Shown: positions 1-11,470 of the stretch, piece by piece
How the letters are laid out: each line of letters starts with the position of its first letter
Numbering within the stretch: the first letter of the stretch is position 1
Assembly: GCF_041381155.1 (NCBI RefSeq)
Contig: NC_091144.1
Location: 35,937,262-36,001,261, forward strand
Origin: Argopecten irradians
Lineage: Eukaryota > Mollusca > Bivalvia > Pectinida > Pectinidae
DNA length: 64,000 nt
Direction: 5' to 3'
The notes under the pieces: model-generated
Database searches by the model: none
Seen by the model: the letters and a program-made list of their open reading frames with translations, nothing else
Told to the model about the DNA's origin: nothing
Translations under genes and position numbers: made by a program

Positions 1-1140
1 GAACTATTTTGACGACAGTATTTTAAAATATAGATAGACAACAAACCATGAATTTTATCGTACTAAAAGCTTCAGATACAAATAAATTAATAATTAATTC
101 AAAGTGACAAAATAAGTTTAAGACTGGATAAAATCAGTTAGTTATTTTAATTCCGGATTTACTCTTTGCTGACCGCCTCCGTTTATTGTACCGACACGGC
201 TAGGGGAGTGCCGTTTCGTTTGCACAGATTTTCGAAGTTTTTACTTTGGGCGCATTTGGCAAACAAAAAGCTATTAATACATCATATTTGTATTTTAATG
301 GGGTTTCTCATGTGCAGATATGGTGTTGTTGTTACGTGTGCTCAATGTTAAAATTAGAAAAACATCATGCAGAACAGTCAAATTCTTAAACAACGCTTAT
401 TTTGACCGAGTTTACCGGCGTTTTAATCGCTGTCCAGAACGGTTTTCCTAAAAACAAAACATTGTTTTGGAGACCTTGGATATCCGTCAGTCTAAAATAT
501 ATATTAGATGGAGTTAAATAGATCTGTCATTTTTTCATAAAATGGGGCCGTTTTTGGTCATAACGTCCCTTGTCCTTTGTCGTTGTCCAGTTGGCATTCA
601 TACTCCCATAATTGCTCCAGACCTCATCCTTCATATCGTAGACCTGATACTAAGACTTTTTGGTAAACACTTTGATTAATCAATTAACCAATATATTTCA
701 GAATCATTTCTTTAATTTTGTGTGAATACTAAAACAAAAATTGTTTCCAATGAAGCCTGCAGATAATGATGAAACTATTATGTAGCTTTCATTGTCATAT
801 ATACCATAGCTTTATCTATTTAACAAATGATCATAGAAAAAATACATATACAAAAATATAACATGGACAATGTCACTGGATATCAGAAGCCATGTGTGAT
901 AGTATTTTGGACAAAACATGGCGATTTTACTATTATAAAGGTCTAACACTAAGCATTGCTTTGTCTGCTTTTTCCATTTGTGCACCGTTTTGCACTGCGA
1001 ATGAATGTCTTTTCTTTAAAATCCGTTTCAGCAGTTGCAAAAAAAAAAAAAAAAAAAAAAAAATAAATAAAAAATATCAAAGGCGATAACAAATAGCAAC
1101 TTCTTAAAGATAAAAAATCACCACATATTTCATTTGATCA
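1..1140. other. No recognisable gene; poly-A run
   Basis: AT-rich sequence with no supported exon. A run of about 25 A lies at 1039-1063. The two short ORFs here have no domain and no splice context. Confidence 0.6.
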
Positions 1141-1145
1141 ATATA

Positions 1146-1175
1146 CGAGGGGTGTTCCAAAAATAATGTCATCTG
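1146..1175 (+). repeat. Possible mariner-type terminal repeat
   Basis: The sequence CGAGGGGTGTTCCAAAAAT, preceded by TATA, resembles the outer end of mariner-like DNA transposons. I found no opposite end or transposase nearby, so this is at most a solo end. The call rests on motif memory only. Confidence 0.25.
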
Positions 1176-1419
1176 GCCTTTATTTTGTGCAAATCGTGAC
1201 GATTGTACTCAAAACCGTCTTTGCTGTTGCATATTTAAAACAAAATAAAAGGGCAAACATTGACACATAAAGAGAGTTAAAGGGAGATAATCAACATTAA
1301 ATAATGGAGGCCGCGCCGAATATCACTAAAAGAATACAATACTAGCAAAGTAATTGTCATTAGTCTCCAATGGGTAGAATAAGTTCGTTAATTTGGCGTA
1401 CATAGAACAAATGCTTACC

Positions 1420-1629
1420 TTACCTAGGGGTTGTCATGACTTCTACTTTATGGACAAGACCTTCCTCGCTTGTGAAGACCCTGGTGATATAACCAAGAGA
1501 CCAATTGTTTCTGCCAACATCCTTGTCCCTTAATACATGTAGCACAATGTCTCCTACAGCCATGTTTCTCCTTTCTTCATTCAACTTCCGATGCGGAAAG
1601 TGAGATATTGGGCTTGCCAATGTTTTCAA
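1420..1629 (-). mobile_element. BEL/Pao-type retroelement fossil, integrase C-terminal scrap
   Basis: The minus strand encodes a stretch reading MAVGDIVL, then RNNWSLGYITRVF, then EEGLVHKVEV. This matches the small beta-rich domain (DUF5641 type) that follows the integrase in BEL/Pao LTR retrotransposons. No integrase core, reverse transcriptase, gag or LTR is visible next to it, so it is a short, broken, old remnant. The family call is by motif recognition. Confidence 0.6.
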
Positions 1630-1639
1630 AATATGTTTT

Positions 1640-2335
1640 TAAGAAGTTTCACTTTCTTCCATAGGCCTTGCGTAAAAAAAAATAGAAAATTGTTTGAAAC
1701 GATGAGACCCTAAGTTGGATTGTTTGAGGTCAGTCTTTAGGGTCTGAAGCTGTGGTCTAATGTCTTTGTCATCGTCTGGATTCTGAAGAACGAATTCGTT
1801 CTCAGATTCCCCTTTATCTTTTATAGTCTGGACAGGTAACGATCTTCTTCCTTCATCCACTGGCTTTTTGTCTGTCTAGTTAGCTTTGGTAACGAATGTG
1901 ATGTATCCACTCTGTTTTCTAGAACCGTCTCTTTTTGTTGTAAAAATTGGTCTGCTAAAATGTGTGTTCACGCAGCTGGTGACTTTTTTGAAGGACATGG
2001 AAAATGAAAATGATCAAAACACTCATAGTTTTGGAGAAATAAGGCAATTGACATTACTTTTGGTTGGAACACTCCTCGTACTTGCAAAAATAGCAAGATA
2101 AAAAGAAGTCTCTATTTTTTTTTATTAATATACAAGGAAATGACAACCTCCATCTCCTGACCACAACCTCACGAACACTTCGTGTGGAACTGGAGGCTTG
2201 GGATGGCACACCGGGATACGCCCAATACTCGGGTTTCCAGGTGGCAAATGAAAATCGCAATTACCGCATTTTCTTAACGGGATTTTCCGGAAACATTTGT
2301 GAGTTCTTCTGACTTTTTCTGAACTTTCAATTGCT
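1640..2335. other. Unassigned AT-rich DNA
   Basis: Several short overlapping ORFs on both strands have no recognisable domain or splice context. It may include more of the neighbouring retroelement fossil, but nothing is diagnostic. Confidence 0.4.
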
Positions 2336-2339
2336 GCCT

Positions 2340-2728
2340 TAAAGATGCTCCACGGCCGACAGAGCATAAACGTTACACATATTTTGAACAATAGTTATAT
2401 ATACATATATTGCATATGAATGGACATACATATTAACACAAAAGATATTGTGAAATAATTTAGTTTGCTTTTTGTGCATGCGCAATCAGTACTTTAATTA
2501 TGCCATATAGGCATACTGCCGTGGATTTTTTTTTCGGAACGCAATTAATTCTTTCGAATATTTTTTATCTTGAAGTAAAATTGGAAACTTAAATTTTGCA
2601 ATGGTGGTAATGATGTAAAATGGCGGTAATAATGCAAAGTAAATAATTTTTGTAACTTATGAAAAAAACTAATTCATTTTCTGTATTTTATAGACAAAAT
2701 ACTATTTGTCAGTAGTGTAGCATATTTA
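2340..2728 (-). repeat. GATGCTCCACC inverted-repeat element (diverged copy)
   Basis: It begins with AAGATGCTCCACGGCCGACA and ends in a degraded form of the same motif. The interior carries the family hallmarks seen in better copies: a TGCATGCGCAATCAGTACTT block, a CGTGGATTTTTTTTCGG block and a GCAATGGTGGTAATG block. About 390 bp, non-coding. Better copies are at 38448-38808 and 50971-51331. Confidence 0.65.
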
Positions 2729-2729
2729 A

Positions 2730-3490
2730 GTGAATTCATTACTATTCTTTTCGTCAATTTCAATTGGTGTTGTTCTGATTTTAATGAAAATTGCTATACA
2801 TGAGTTTTAAAGGATGACAAACACAATGATCATATTTTTCAAATGTCATTTAATGCCATAAATACCAAATGAAACGTTAAAAAGAACATAAAAACGAATG
2901 TTATGTTAAGATCTTCAAAATAACGCCAATTGCAATGTTGCCATGCATGGTCTGAAATAAGGGGTATCAGGGTAATTAGTTAGTCACTAATTTACAGTTA
3001 TTGTAGTAATTAGGTATAAACATAATTCATGTGTCTGTTGGTTTTTAATTACCTGCATCGAAGTGTATTTACATTGGGGTAAGCATATTTTGCAACACAT
3101 CACGCGATATGTAAATACTCAATGTAAATACAGATAAAAGGTATTTATATGTTCTGTGCGTGTTGATGTGTAAGTGAACATTTGTGACCGTCGTTTTATC
3201 TGTTATTTTTGAGTCTTGATAAAGGAGCAGATCGCCTCGAAAACTCTACAATATTTTGTCCATTTGTGTTGGAATTATTTCCTTGTTCCATATTTACCAC
3301 TTCATGTAATTCGTATCCTACAGACTTTATAGGGAACCAATGTGATCTGGAATACAACCGTTCTTTGACCTTAATACAAATACGGTCACAAAAATAAAAA
3401 TCACTTTAAATGACCCCTTTAGATACTAAATTACGTATAACTACCTGTCAAATGTTATTTGATTTAAAGACTTTCATCACTCCCGTTATG
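2730..3490. other. No recognisable gene
   Basis: AT-rich DNA. A 62-codon ORF at 3209-3397 has no domain I recognise and sits outside the nearby FReD reading frame. Confidence 0.5.
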
Positions 3491-3496
3491 TCATTT

Positions 3497-3799
3497 TCGA
3501 TACTCCAGGGATTACTATCACTTACGTCATATCTACCCCTGGACTATTTCATTGTAAAACTGGAGGCAGTTCAGAGGAAACAAGAATGACCAATAACAGG
3601 CCTACAAAGACTTCCCTTTAGGACTACAGAGATAGCGACGCCCAACGTCAAAGCAACATAGTCAACCACAGTGTACCATTACTCAATGCCTTTGATGTAC
3701 ATCAAAGAATCAAATGATCTGTGTCTCATGAACTGCATTTTTTCTGAAATTGTCCCGGGGTGGATATGACGTCAGTGAAAGTAACCTCTGGAGTATCGA
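3497..3799. mobile_element. MITE-like element with TCGATACTCC inverted ends
   Basis: The left end TCGATACTCCAGGGATTACT is matched by the reverse complement of the right end over about 45 bp, including an internal ACGTCATAT and a CCCC-containing block. The 303-bp element has no ORF. A second copy with the same ends lies at 45567-45859. It sits about 45 bp upstream of the FReD exon, inside the presumed intron. No convincing target-site duplication is visible. Confidence 0.8.
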
Positions 3800-3842
3800 G
3801 GATGCCGTTATGACTGTATTACGATGTTTTCTTTCTGTTTAG

Positions 3843-4096
3843 TCGATGCTTTGAAGTACATGAACGACTCTGACTTCAGCACTTTCGACCGAGATAATGA
3901 CAAAGCATTTCTTCATCACTGTTCTAAGCTATTTCGAGGAGGATGGTGGTACAATGCTTGTTTTTCTGCTAACCTCAACGGTCAATATATGGTAGATAAT
4001 GGAAATCAAGAATCCACAGCGATGGTTTGGGAATCTTTTCCAATATCTCACGAGGAGTTTGTTCCTTTGAAGAGCTCCAAGATGATGTTAATATAG
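3843..4096 (+). CDS. Fibrinogen-related protein (FReD), terminal exon
   Basis: This exon encodes the C-terminal part of a fibrinogen-like domain, the glycan- or acetyl-group-binding module of ficolins and other secreted lectins. Visible hallmarks are DALKYMND, then FSTFDRDND (the Asp-rich calcium loop), then a cysteine, GGWWYNACF and NLNGQY, then a terminal LKSSKMML before the TAG stop. It starts at a good acceptor (TTTCTTTCTGTTTAG) and enters mid-codon, so the N-terminal half of the domain, the signal peptide and any collagen or coiled stalk must be in upstream exons that I cannot find in the window. An AATAAA at 4621-4626 could end the transcript. The domain call is firm; whether the gene is complete is unknown. 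The ATG at 3824 lies in the intron and is not the start. Confidence 0.85.
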
Positions 4097-4770
4097 ATTT
4101 ATTTAAAAACTACCGAGCCGTAAGCTAATACAACTGCCCTTTGACGAGTTCGTGTCACTTGAATTCGGAATACAGTGAGGCGGCTCCTGTTATCCGGACG
4201 ACGGTAGCCTAAAAATCTGGACGGACATGTCAGAGAACGGGTTTTTATAACTGTATTTGTACTCACCAGTCCGGATTCATAAGTATAGTGCGGACTATAC
4301 TGTTGTGCAATGTCTGTAGTAATGCAAATGTTTTATGTCTTCATGGGGATCTACTGGATATAACATCATGGATTTTGCCGTCGTATTCACATGCTGAAAG
4401 TCATCGTACAGTCCGTACTTCATCTCACCATGACTGCATATCTAACATTGAGACATATCTGTGATGTCATCTAATGTTTTTATTATTGTTGTTTCTGTAC
4501 TTTAATGAACTCCCAAATTATATCTAAAAAATGTACATTATAAACACAAAGACTTGCTATGTTTTAAGTTAGTGATAGCCTCAAATTGTACAATATGTGG
4601 GAGAAAGAACAAATCTTGGCAATAAAGTCCCCCCCCACATACTGCACAGTTTTCGGCTTATCTCCATAACAAAATGCTGGTTCAATCTTCAGTACTTAAA
4701 TGGAATGACATTCTATGCCCCATTCTTAACCTATTTAAGGCTCAATGAACACAAAATTCTTTTTAAAAAG
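4097..4770 (+). other. Probable 3' untranslated region of the FReD gene
   Basis: Follows the FReD stop codon and contains AATAAA at 4621-4626. No other gene or clear repeat is seen. Confidence 0.4.
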
Positions 4771-5165
4771 ACAAGATGCCCAAGGGACTTAACGGTTATC
4801 TGACAACGTTGTCCCCAGTCGTAAAGGATATTAATTACTTATGGCGTCATCGTTGCCATCTTGGATTAGGGAACAACCACAAAAATAATAAAACTTGATC
4901 GGAGCCATGTCTGGATCATTTCAGATAAGTTTCAGCCAAATCGTATTGATAAATCTTGAGAAGTTCAAAATGTGTTTTCAAGATGACTGCTTTGGCGGCT
5001 ATCTTGAATATCGAATCCAGCCGAAAAAATAACAACACTTGATCGTGACCATGTCAAAATCATTTCAGGCAAGTTTTAGCCATATGATATTGGTAAAACT
5101 TGAGAAGAAGTCAAATATGTGAAAACGGCGGACGCTGCACGGCGACGTACGATGCATGATGGCTA
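4771..5165 (+). mobile_element. Short Helitron-like (pearl-type) element
   Basis: It opens with ACAAGATGCCCAAGGGACTT followed by AACGGTTATCTG, a diverged form of the end seen at 11471 and, inverted, at 50774. Two imperfect core repeats of about 160 bp follow (AAACTTGATCG...CATTTCAG, twice), then a GGCGGACG/CGGCGACG tract like the ACGG tract near the 3' end of this class. Non-coding. Confidence 0.55.
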
Positions 5166-5736
5166 TAAGTCATCAAGTTCATTCGGTTTAGTTAACCAAA
5201 AATTTGATAGCGCCCCTCTTCTTTTCTTTAGCCAATCAGATCACTCCTAATATTCTGATAACGAAGTACCACTTAACTGCATAGTCGATTGTGTGATGTG
5301 GTATTTGGCGTACAAGAATGTTCAGCATTTTATTATTTTCTGTCAGAATTACCGATTCAGTACATTTAAGGTCTTTCTAGGGAACAACCAACTAAATAAA
5401 AAAAAGACCTTCGAAATGGCCCCTGCATATACAAGATTGAGCCCAGGATAGAATTTTAACCCCGCCGCTGATTGGCTGGCTAATTATGAATTTCAAAAGT
5501 AAAAAATTTTTCCTGACAGGTAATTATTCCTTGATACCCATGATATGAATTTGGAAATTCAGATTGAGATTTAGGTTCAAAATATCAATTTTTTATAATG
5601 AATAGGTAAAAACATTAGAATTTCACTGTTTTTAGTGCAAAATGCGCCTGATTTCAATATCGCTTCCGTTGTTGGAGTTTGAGCTGAATGACCCAAACTT
5701 TTTTCTATCTAGTGTTATATGAGAATCTAGACTTTT
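5166..5736. other. No recognisable feature
   Basis: AT-rich, no supported exon or repeat end. Confidence 0.4.
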
Positions 5737-6239
5737 GCATGATCGTAAAAGGCGACTAAATTTAGGATCTCATCTTTTCTATTCTTCCTAACTGACTTTA
5801 TCCTTCCTAATGCCTCCCTTGGCACCGCCTCACTTTTGGCCTTGAGTGGAGCGTTCGCCCCTGTGAGGAAGGCTCTGGGTTCTGTCCCCTGGCCGAGACA
5901 CACCAAAGTCTGTAAAAGTGGTAGTTTCTGCTCCTGCTTAGCGCTCAGCAAAAAGGGAGTGGGACGACTGGTTCGCCCGTTGTCAGTATAATGTGACCGG
6001 GTGGGGTGTGTTGCTTGGTGTCTTCGGCGGCATGCTTCAGTGATATAGCACTATAAAAAGGGCAAAAGTTCCACTATACAAGAAGACACAACATGAATAT
6101 ACCGCAGTCTCCCGAAAACACGCACCTCGTACAACATACACGCAACACACCACATACATGGGAGGCCGTCCTTACATGACCATAGCTGTTAATAGGACGT
6201 TAATTAATCAAAAACAAACAAACAAACAAACAAACAAAA
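5737..6239 (+). repeat. SINE-like element, near full length
   Basis: Member of the dominant family of the window. Landmarks 5' to 3': GCATGATCGTAAAAGGCGAC, a GGGTTCTGTCCCCTGG block resembling a pol III B box, GACTGGTTCGCCCGTTGTC, TTCGGCGGCATGCTTCAGTG, CATACATGGGAGGCCGTCC, TTAATAGGACGTTAATTAA, then a (CAAA)n tail. Only the outermost 5' head (CCCTGCAGGTAGGGCG) is missing. Confidence 0.85.
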
Positions 6240-7132
6240 GATTATAGAACACAATAGCTTACTACTATTCCTTTGTTTTAATAATACATTACAAAACTTT
6301 AAGAAACTTTAACACTAAGGTCTAAATGGGGAGCGGCAATGGGCTCGGGATGATGAAAGCAAACGACAAATATGAACAACCATATAGAAACGTCCACTGA
6401 AAAAAAAAGAAAACACTAATCATGATGTAACCTCTTTTTAGTCCGACTTAAAACAAACGTTTTCGTTTAAAATATAGAAATTAAAACCTGTATATTTTGG
6501 AAACCTGTCTATACTGGTCAAATATGCCGGAAGGAATGACATCCGGTTTTGGGTAAGTTATTCTGTATATCTAATATGATTATCATGAGGTTAAACTTAT
6601 TTCAAGAACTTACAACGTTTGGTGGGTACTGAATGGTTTTATGTTAGTTAGTGCACATTAGATTAGATTTTTAATTACAATAAAAATTAATTGTGTGAAA
6701 AAGAATATCTTTGAGTCTTATTGATAGAACAATGTACTTATTGTACTTTGAAGAAATAAAAAAGTAAAGTTTTGTATTGTAATGGTAACATGATAAAACA
6801 AGTAAATTTGTATTGTTTAGTTAAGATGACGAATCTCCACAAAAGAGATATCCTAAATCAGTTACACAAAAGAAAGAATGATTCTTTATTGTATACCATA
6901 CACATATACTACAATGTCACTGACTTAATAGCAAAACAAATGAGTGTTAAACAACTTAGTGTTAAAACAGACACGTCTTGGCTCATACAAGTGCGTTACG
7001 TCAACCACACAGATAAGATGTTGTAATATCATTATGATCAGGTAAATGAATGGTAACGTCTGTGGATACAAAAGAGCATCGTCATTTTGAACTCTTCTTG
7101 AATTTCAGTTCTATTCAGGATGTTTGACTCAT
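6240..7132. other. No recognisable gene
   Basis: AT-rich. An 84-codon ORF at 6772-7026 has no recognisable domain or splice sites. Confidence 0.45.
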
Positions 7133-7227
7133 CATACACGCAACACACCGCATACATGGGAGGCCGTCCTTACATGACCATAGCTGTTTATAGGACGTTA
7201 ATAAATCAAACAAACAAACAAACAAAG
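7133..7227 (+). repeat. SINE 3' fragment
   Basis: Carries only the last ~95 bp of the common SINE, from CATACACGCAACACACC through the (CAAA)n tail. This is the 5'-truncated form expected of target-primed insertion. Confidence 0.8.
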
Positions 7228-10200
7228 TTTGACTCATAACGACAGTCATAACTTATATTTCAAATGCAAATCCAGAGGAGCTCACGAAATGTTTCAGACT
7301 AAAGATTAGCGGATATCTATCTTCTTGTCGATATATTTGTTAGACAATTTATTTAGATGTTTGTGCACTTCAGTACACTGGCGCTTATTGGTATTAAGGC
7401 ACAACCAAACATGCCTGTCGATATAACTTCTATCGCAGTCATTATCGGATTGTCTAAAATGAATATATATATATAAGCACTACCAACACTGTATACACTA
7501 TATGTTCAGTGGATACACAAACTCATTGGTAGATAATTTGTCGAACACCACATTCGTGAATTCGTGTCTTTCCAACTCAATAATTTATATAATTTATTAA
7601 TAAAAATGTATTGCCCATAGACTATGAACCTTTCCATCTTTTCAGAATTATCGTTAAATCATGTTCCGGGTTACTAGATTGAAAAGCGTTGTATTATGGA
7701 CAGTTAGACATGAGATAATACCATGCGGTTTTGCATGCACATACCACGATTCCAAATATCATATTTAAATGCTACAGAAATATTCTATTCCGGTTATCTT
7801 GTTGTTTCTGCAGGTTTTTCTTCCGTGAATGTTTCAAATGTTAAGGGAACTCGTGTTTCCGTTACTGAAATAATGAGTTTTTGGATTTAATCCAAATCGA
7901 TTTGTTCCTGCTTATCCAAAAAGGATGGTCTCGCATTCTATCAAAAATAATCTTATGTCCATTTTCCCCTTCCCTAGTCCGTTCCAATCATTGAGTAACT
8001 TTGTCGTCGATGTAACAAATTAAATAACACATTAATCTTTATATTTATAATCTTTAGTAAAATGTCTTATTTTATTGGCTTTAACAAGTTTTAAAACCAT
8101 CCATATATCGTTAATAAATTTCCGCAAATTTATCATTGGTCATTTAAAGCAAAGTATTTTCATTCGATAAAAACAATTTGGAATTCAATCGGTACTGGTT
8201 CTAAAGACTTTTCTACACAGGCAACATAATCTTCAAGTCAATTTCATCTGAAATTGATTTGAAATTTAACTAAAATGACCTGATATTAAGGTCATCTTCG
8301 TGTGGATGAACTATCAGCCCTTTTTCGGATGACATTAGGTATACAGGTCAATTCCTTCACCTGAATTGACGTGATTGCTCTTTCAGGAAATTGGACTGAC
8401 CTCAAATTAATCTGAAGATATTTAGCTTATGTACAGCTTATGTACACAATATCTTTCCACGAGAAATACTCACTTTTTGAGCTATTGTGATGGTTTTTTT
8501 TTAAATTTTAAATCAAAATTAAAAATTACAAAATTACTACGGGAGGCGGATGTACTATATATAAGTGTTTAACACTTGTTTCCTATTAACATATCTAATG
8601 AATATATGAATATTAATAAAAGTGCGATATATATTCAAATTTTTTTTCTAAATATTTATTCAGAAAAAATAATATAAATTATTGTGAAAATTGAAAAGTA
8701 TATTGCGATGTAATTATGGTGTAGAATATTTGAAATGAAATGAATTAAAAAAAAAGATTTTTGTTAAAATTAAAAAAAAGGTCACCTGGCATTATTTAAA
8801 TATATCACCACATATCCTTTTCATTAATAATATATGAATTTGATATTTAACATCGTGTGCTTTGTCGGGTTATAAGGTATTTTATAAGACATTTATAATA
8901 ACTTAAACAGTGTTTTTAGTCGTTAGTTAGGGACAACATCTTGCCATGTACATGTAGTATGTTATATTTTAAATTGCAATGGCTGATTGCCAGCAGTGTG
9001 AAGATGTGCTTTGTGCTCGCAAACGTACGTGTACCTATTCAATGTTGGATCAAACATCGTAAAATACACAATTATACAAAATCACGTGCGATTTGATTGG
9101 CAGGTAACGATTCGCCAACTTATAGGATCAATATCCGCTAAAAGCGTATGAATCCATTTCAGAACAAATACTACTAGAACAATGTATGTTTGTGTAGCTT
9201 TGATGGTTGGGGCGTTGGGACTGTGTGTTATAAATTTCAGCGTTCGAATCTCTGCTGGATATTCTATTCATTCTTATTGGAAAAAGCAATAAAAATCTAT
9301 TGTTTTGTCATGTCAAATATATATTTTGAGTTATATGTGATATCAAAAAAATATAACCCAATTCAAGTGTTTGATAAAAAGTTACCGCAATAAAATGTCC
9401 TTATAATAAACGTAACAATGTAATTGCAATTGCATAAAATGTGTCATGTCAACCCTGTAAGGGAAAGAATCAGTTTGGTGAAGTAATTAAATATACCTTT
9501 AAATGTTTGTTTTTTTAATTTTCATTGAAACAATCAATAGAAAATCCGTTGTTTTGTCATGTCAAATAGATATTTTGAATTTCAAATAAATCAAAGACAA
9601 TTCTATGTCTATTGATTAAAAAAGAACCAGAATAAATCCATTACTGTACACGTACAGAAATCTGTTTTTGAAGGTGTTCGATTGCCTAATTAAGTACAAA
9701 TTAATATTTTCTTATTGTCTTATAATCATCTTTTCATTGAACTCATCGTATGCATGACAACACCTAAATGTATTAATGATATACAAGCACGTGGCTACCC
9801 TTTGTATAGATAATTCCAATTCCATATCTAAAACGAAGAAGCGAATAACGTTTACAAAATATGATGTCACAATGGGTATATTCCGAGTTTGTAGTTTAAG
9901 TTTTCTACATAAGTTTGATAGTATGAAAAACAATATTTGATCTTCGAAGTTGTGTGCGGCCATTGAAAAAAAAACCGGGAATTTCCCTTCATGCATTAGA
10001 TGGTTCCAAAAAATTTGCGGTAGGAAATTTAGACGGTAAGTGTGGAACTTATTTCCTCACCAAAAGCCTATCTATCAGATTTCACTACGATAAGAACACC
10101 GCTAACATAAGAACAATTACAGTAATAATTACTTCGGGTTTTGAAAAAGAGAATTTTACAGAACAGAGTTTAATTTATAAGAAGAGGAAACATTGTCTTT

Positions 10201-10378
10201 GATTTGTTAATTCTTTAAGTTCTTTATATCTACCTACAAAGACATTGTGCACCCTTTATAGATATCGAACAACTGACTATCCGATATAGCAATTAATCTT
10301 TTATATCCCTATTGATGTCATTTTATTTGATCTTCTTTGGATAAGGCTTCACATACATTTAAAGACCAGGGCCTAGTT
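7228..10378. other. Long AT-rich stretch without a supported gene
   Basis: No ORF has a recognisable domain. A tRNA-like T-loop (GTTCGAATC) at about 9241-9249, after a GGTTGGGGCG stretch, may be a SINE head fragment but does not fold into a full tRNA by eye. The 82- and 94-codon ORFs around 9.7-10.2 kb overlap on opposite strands and look like chance. Confidence 0.5.
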
Positions 10379-10608
10379 GTTCAAAAGGTGATTTAGGCTA
10401 ATCACAGCCTAACGACAATTTTCAAATCAAGATAAAATAATTTCTGGTAAAGCAATTTTTACAAAATTTTACTGGAATCTTAAAAACTCTATTCTTTACT
10501 TACTTACTGAGTTTAGTAAACATATAATTACAAATTTTGCAATAAATGAGAAATGAAAATTCCACTAATCATTTGATTAAGCTAATCATGCTTTGAACAA
10601 CAGGGCCC
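10379..10608. mobile_element. MITE with GGGCC-TAGTTGTTCAAA inverted ends
   Basis: The left end GGGCCTAGTTGTTCAAAAGG, continuing into GATTTAGGCTAATCA, is matched by the inverse of TGATTAAGCTAATCATGCTT, TGAACAACAGGGCCC at the right. Inverted repeats of ~35 bp bound a 230-bp non-coding element. Confidence 0.75.
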
Positions 10609-11059
10609 AGATCCGAGTTTGTGTTATACTTCGTGTGCTAGTGGTGGATTAACTGTTTATTAGAGCGTAACAACAAACAACAGCTTGTCACAAACAAATA
10701 AACAGTATAGTCCTTTAGGAAAACTAATGTATATATGCACTTAATGATAGGATCATTAAAATCCTTTAATGAGCGTTATGAAATTAAGCTAAGCCGTTGC
10801 GAATGTTATGTATAATATCAAATTTAAAGTGAACATTATTTTGTTACTGTAGTAAGAAGTTTAAATTTTATATTATCCAAGTTTCCCTGCAGACTGTAAT
10901 GTCTGAAGTCATTTTAGAAAAGTGTAACAAAATAAATATATTCATGTTCCGGTGTCTGCAGCTAATGCACTTATAGTTGATATTATACATGGTCCAACTC
11001 CACTTCGTGGCGGGGACATGAAACAAAATATAATGTTGTTCCGAAATTAATGACAATAT
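10609..11059. other. No recognisable feature
   Basis: AT-rich, no supported exon. Confidence 0.4.
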
Positions 11060-11351
11060 CCCATTAGGGGTCATGTTCGGATGACCTTTTTACCACGCGT
11101 ACTTCAGATCAAATGCATTTTCTTCACGTTAATATTTTAATTAACAACGCCATTTCGCCCCAACATACATATGCGTTTAGCTTTGTTGTGCTCGTTGGGC
11201 GAGTTGACTACTTACACGGAAATAATTCTGACACATTTTCAAACTACTTCTTCCCCTAAAATTCACTGTTAACAATTTGATTTGCCATTTCCTAAGCTCA
11301 CCTGGACATGACCCCATTTTTAAAGGTCACCTGGACATGATCCCTAATGGG
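11060..11351. mobile_element. MITE with CCCATTAGGGGTCATG inverted ends
   Basis: The left arm at 11060-11091 and the right arm at 11322-11351 are inverted copies with few mismatches (CCCATTAGGG(G/A)TCATGT and GGTGACCTTT blocks). 292 bp, no ORF. A second internal TCACCTGGACATGA near 11300 partly repeats the right arm. Confidence 0.65.
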
Positions 11352-11470
11352 ATCTTCTCAGATCCTCTAATCCAACGTAGTGATAATAAGTATCTGTATT
11401 TTAATAAGATTGCTAAATGCTAATAGATATTGTTTGCATTACTTGTAATACGATTTGCAAATGAGAAATG

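Noticed and set aside
9200-9262. tRNA gene
   Set aside because: Only a T-loop-like GTTCGAATC is present; acceptor and anticodon stems do not pair.
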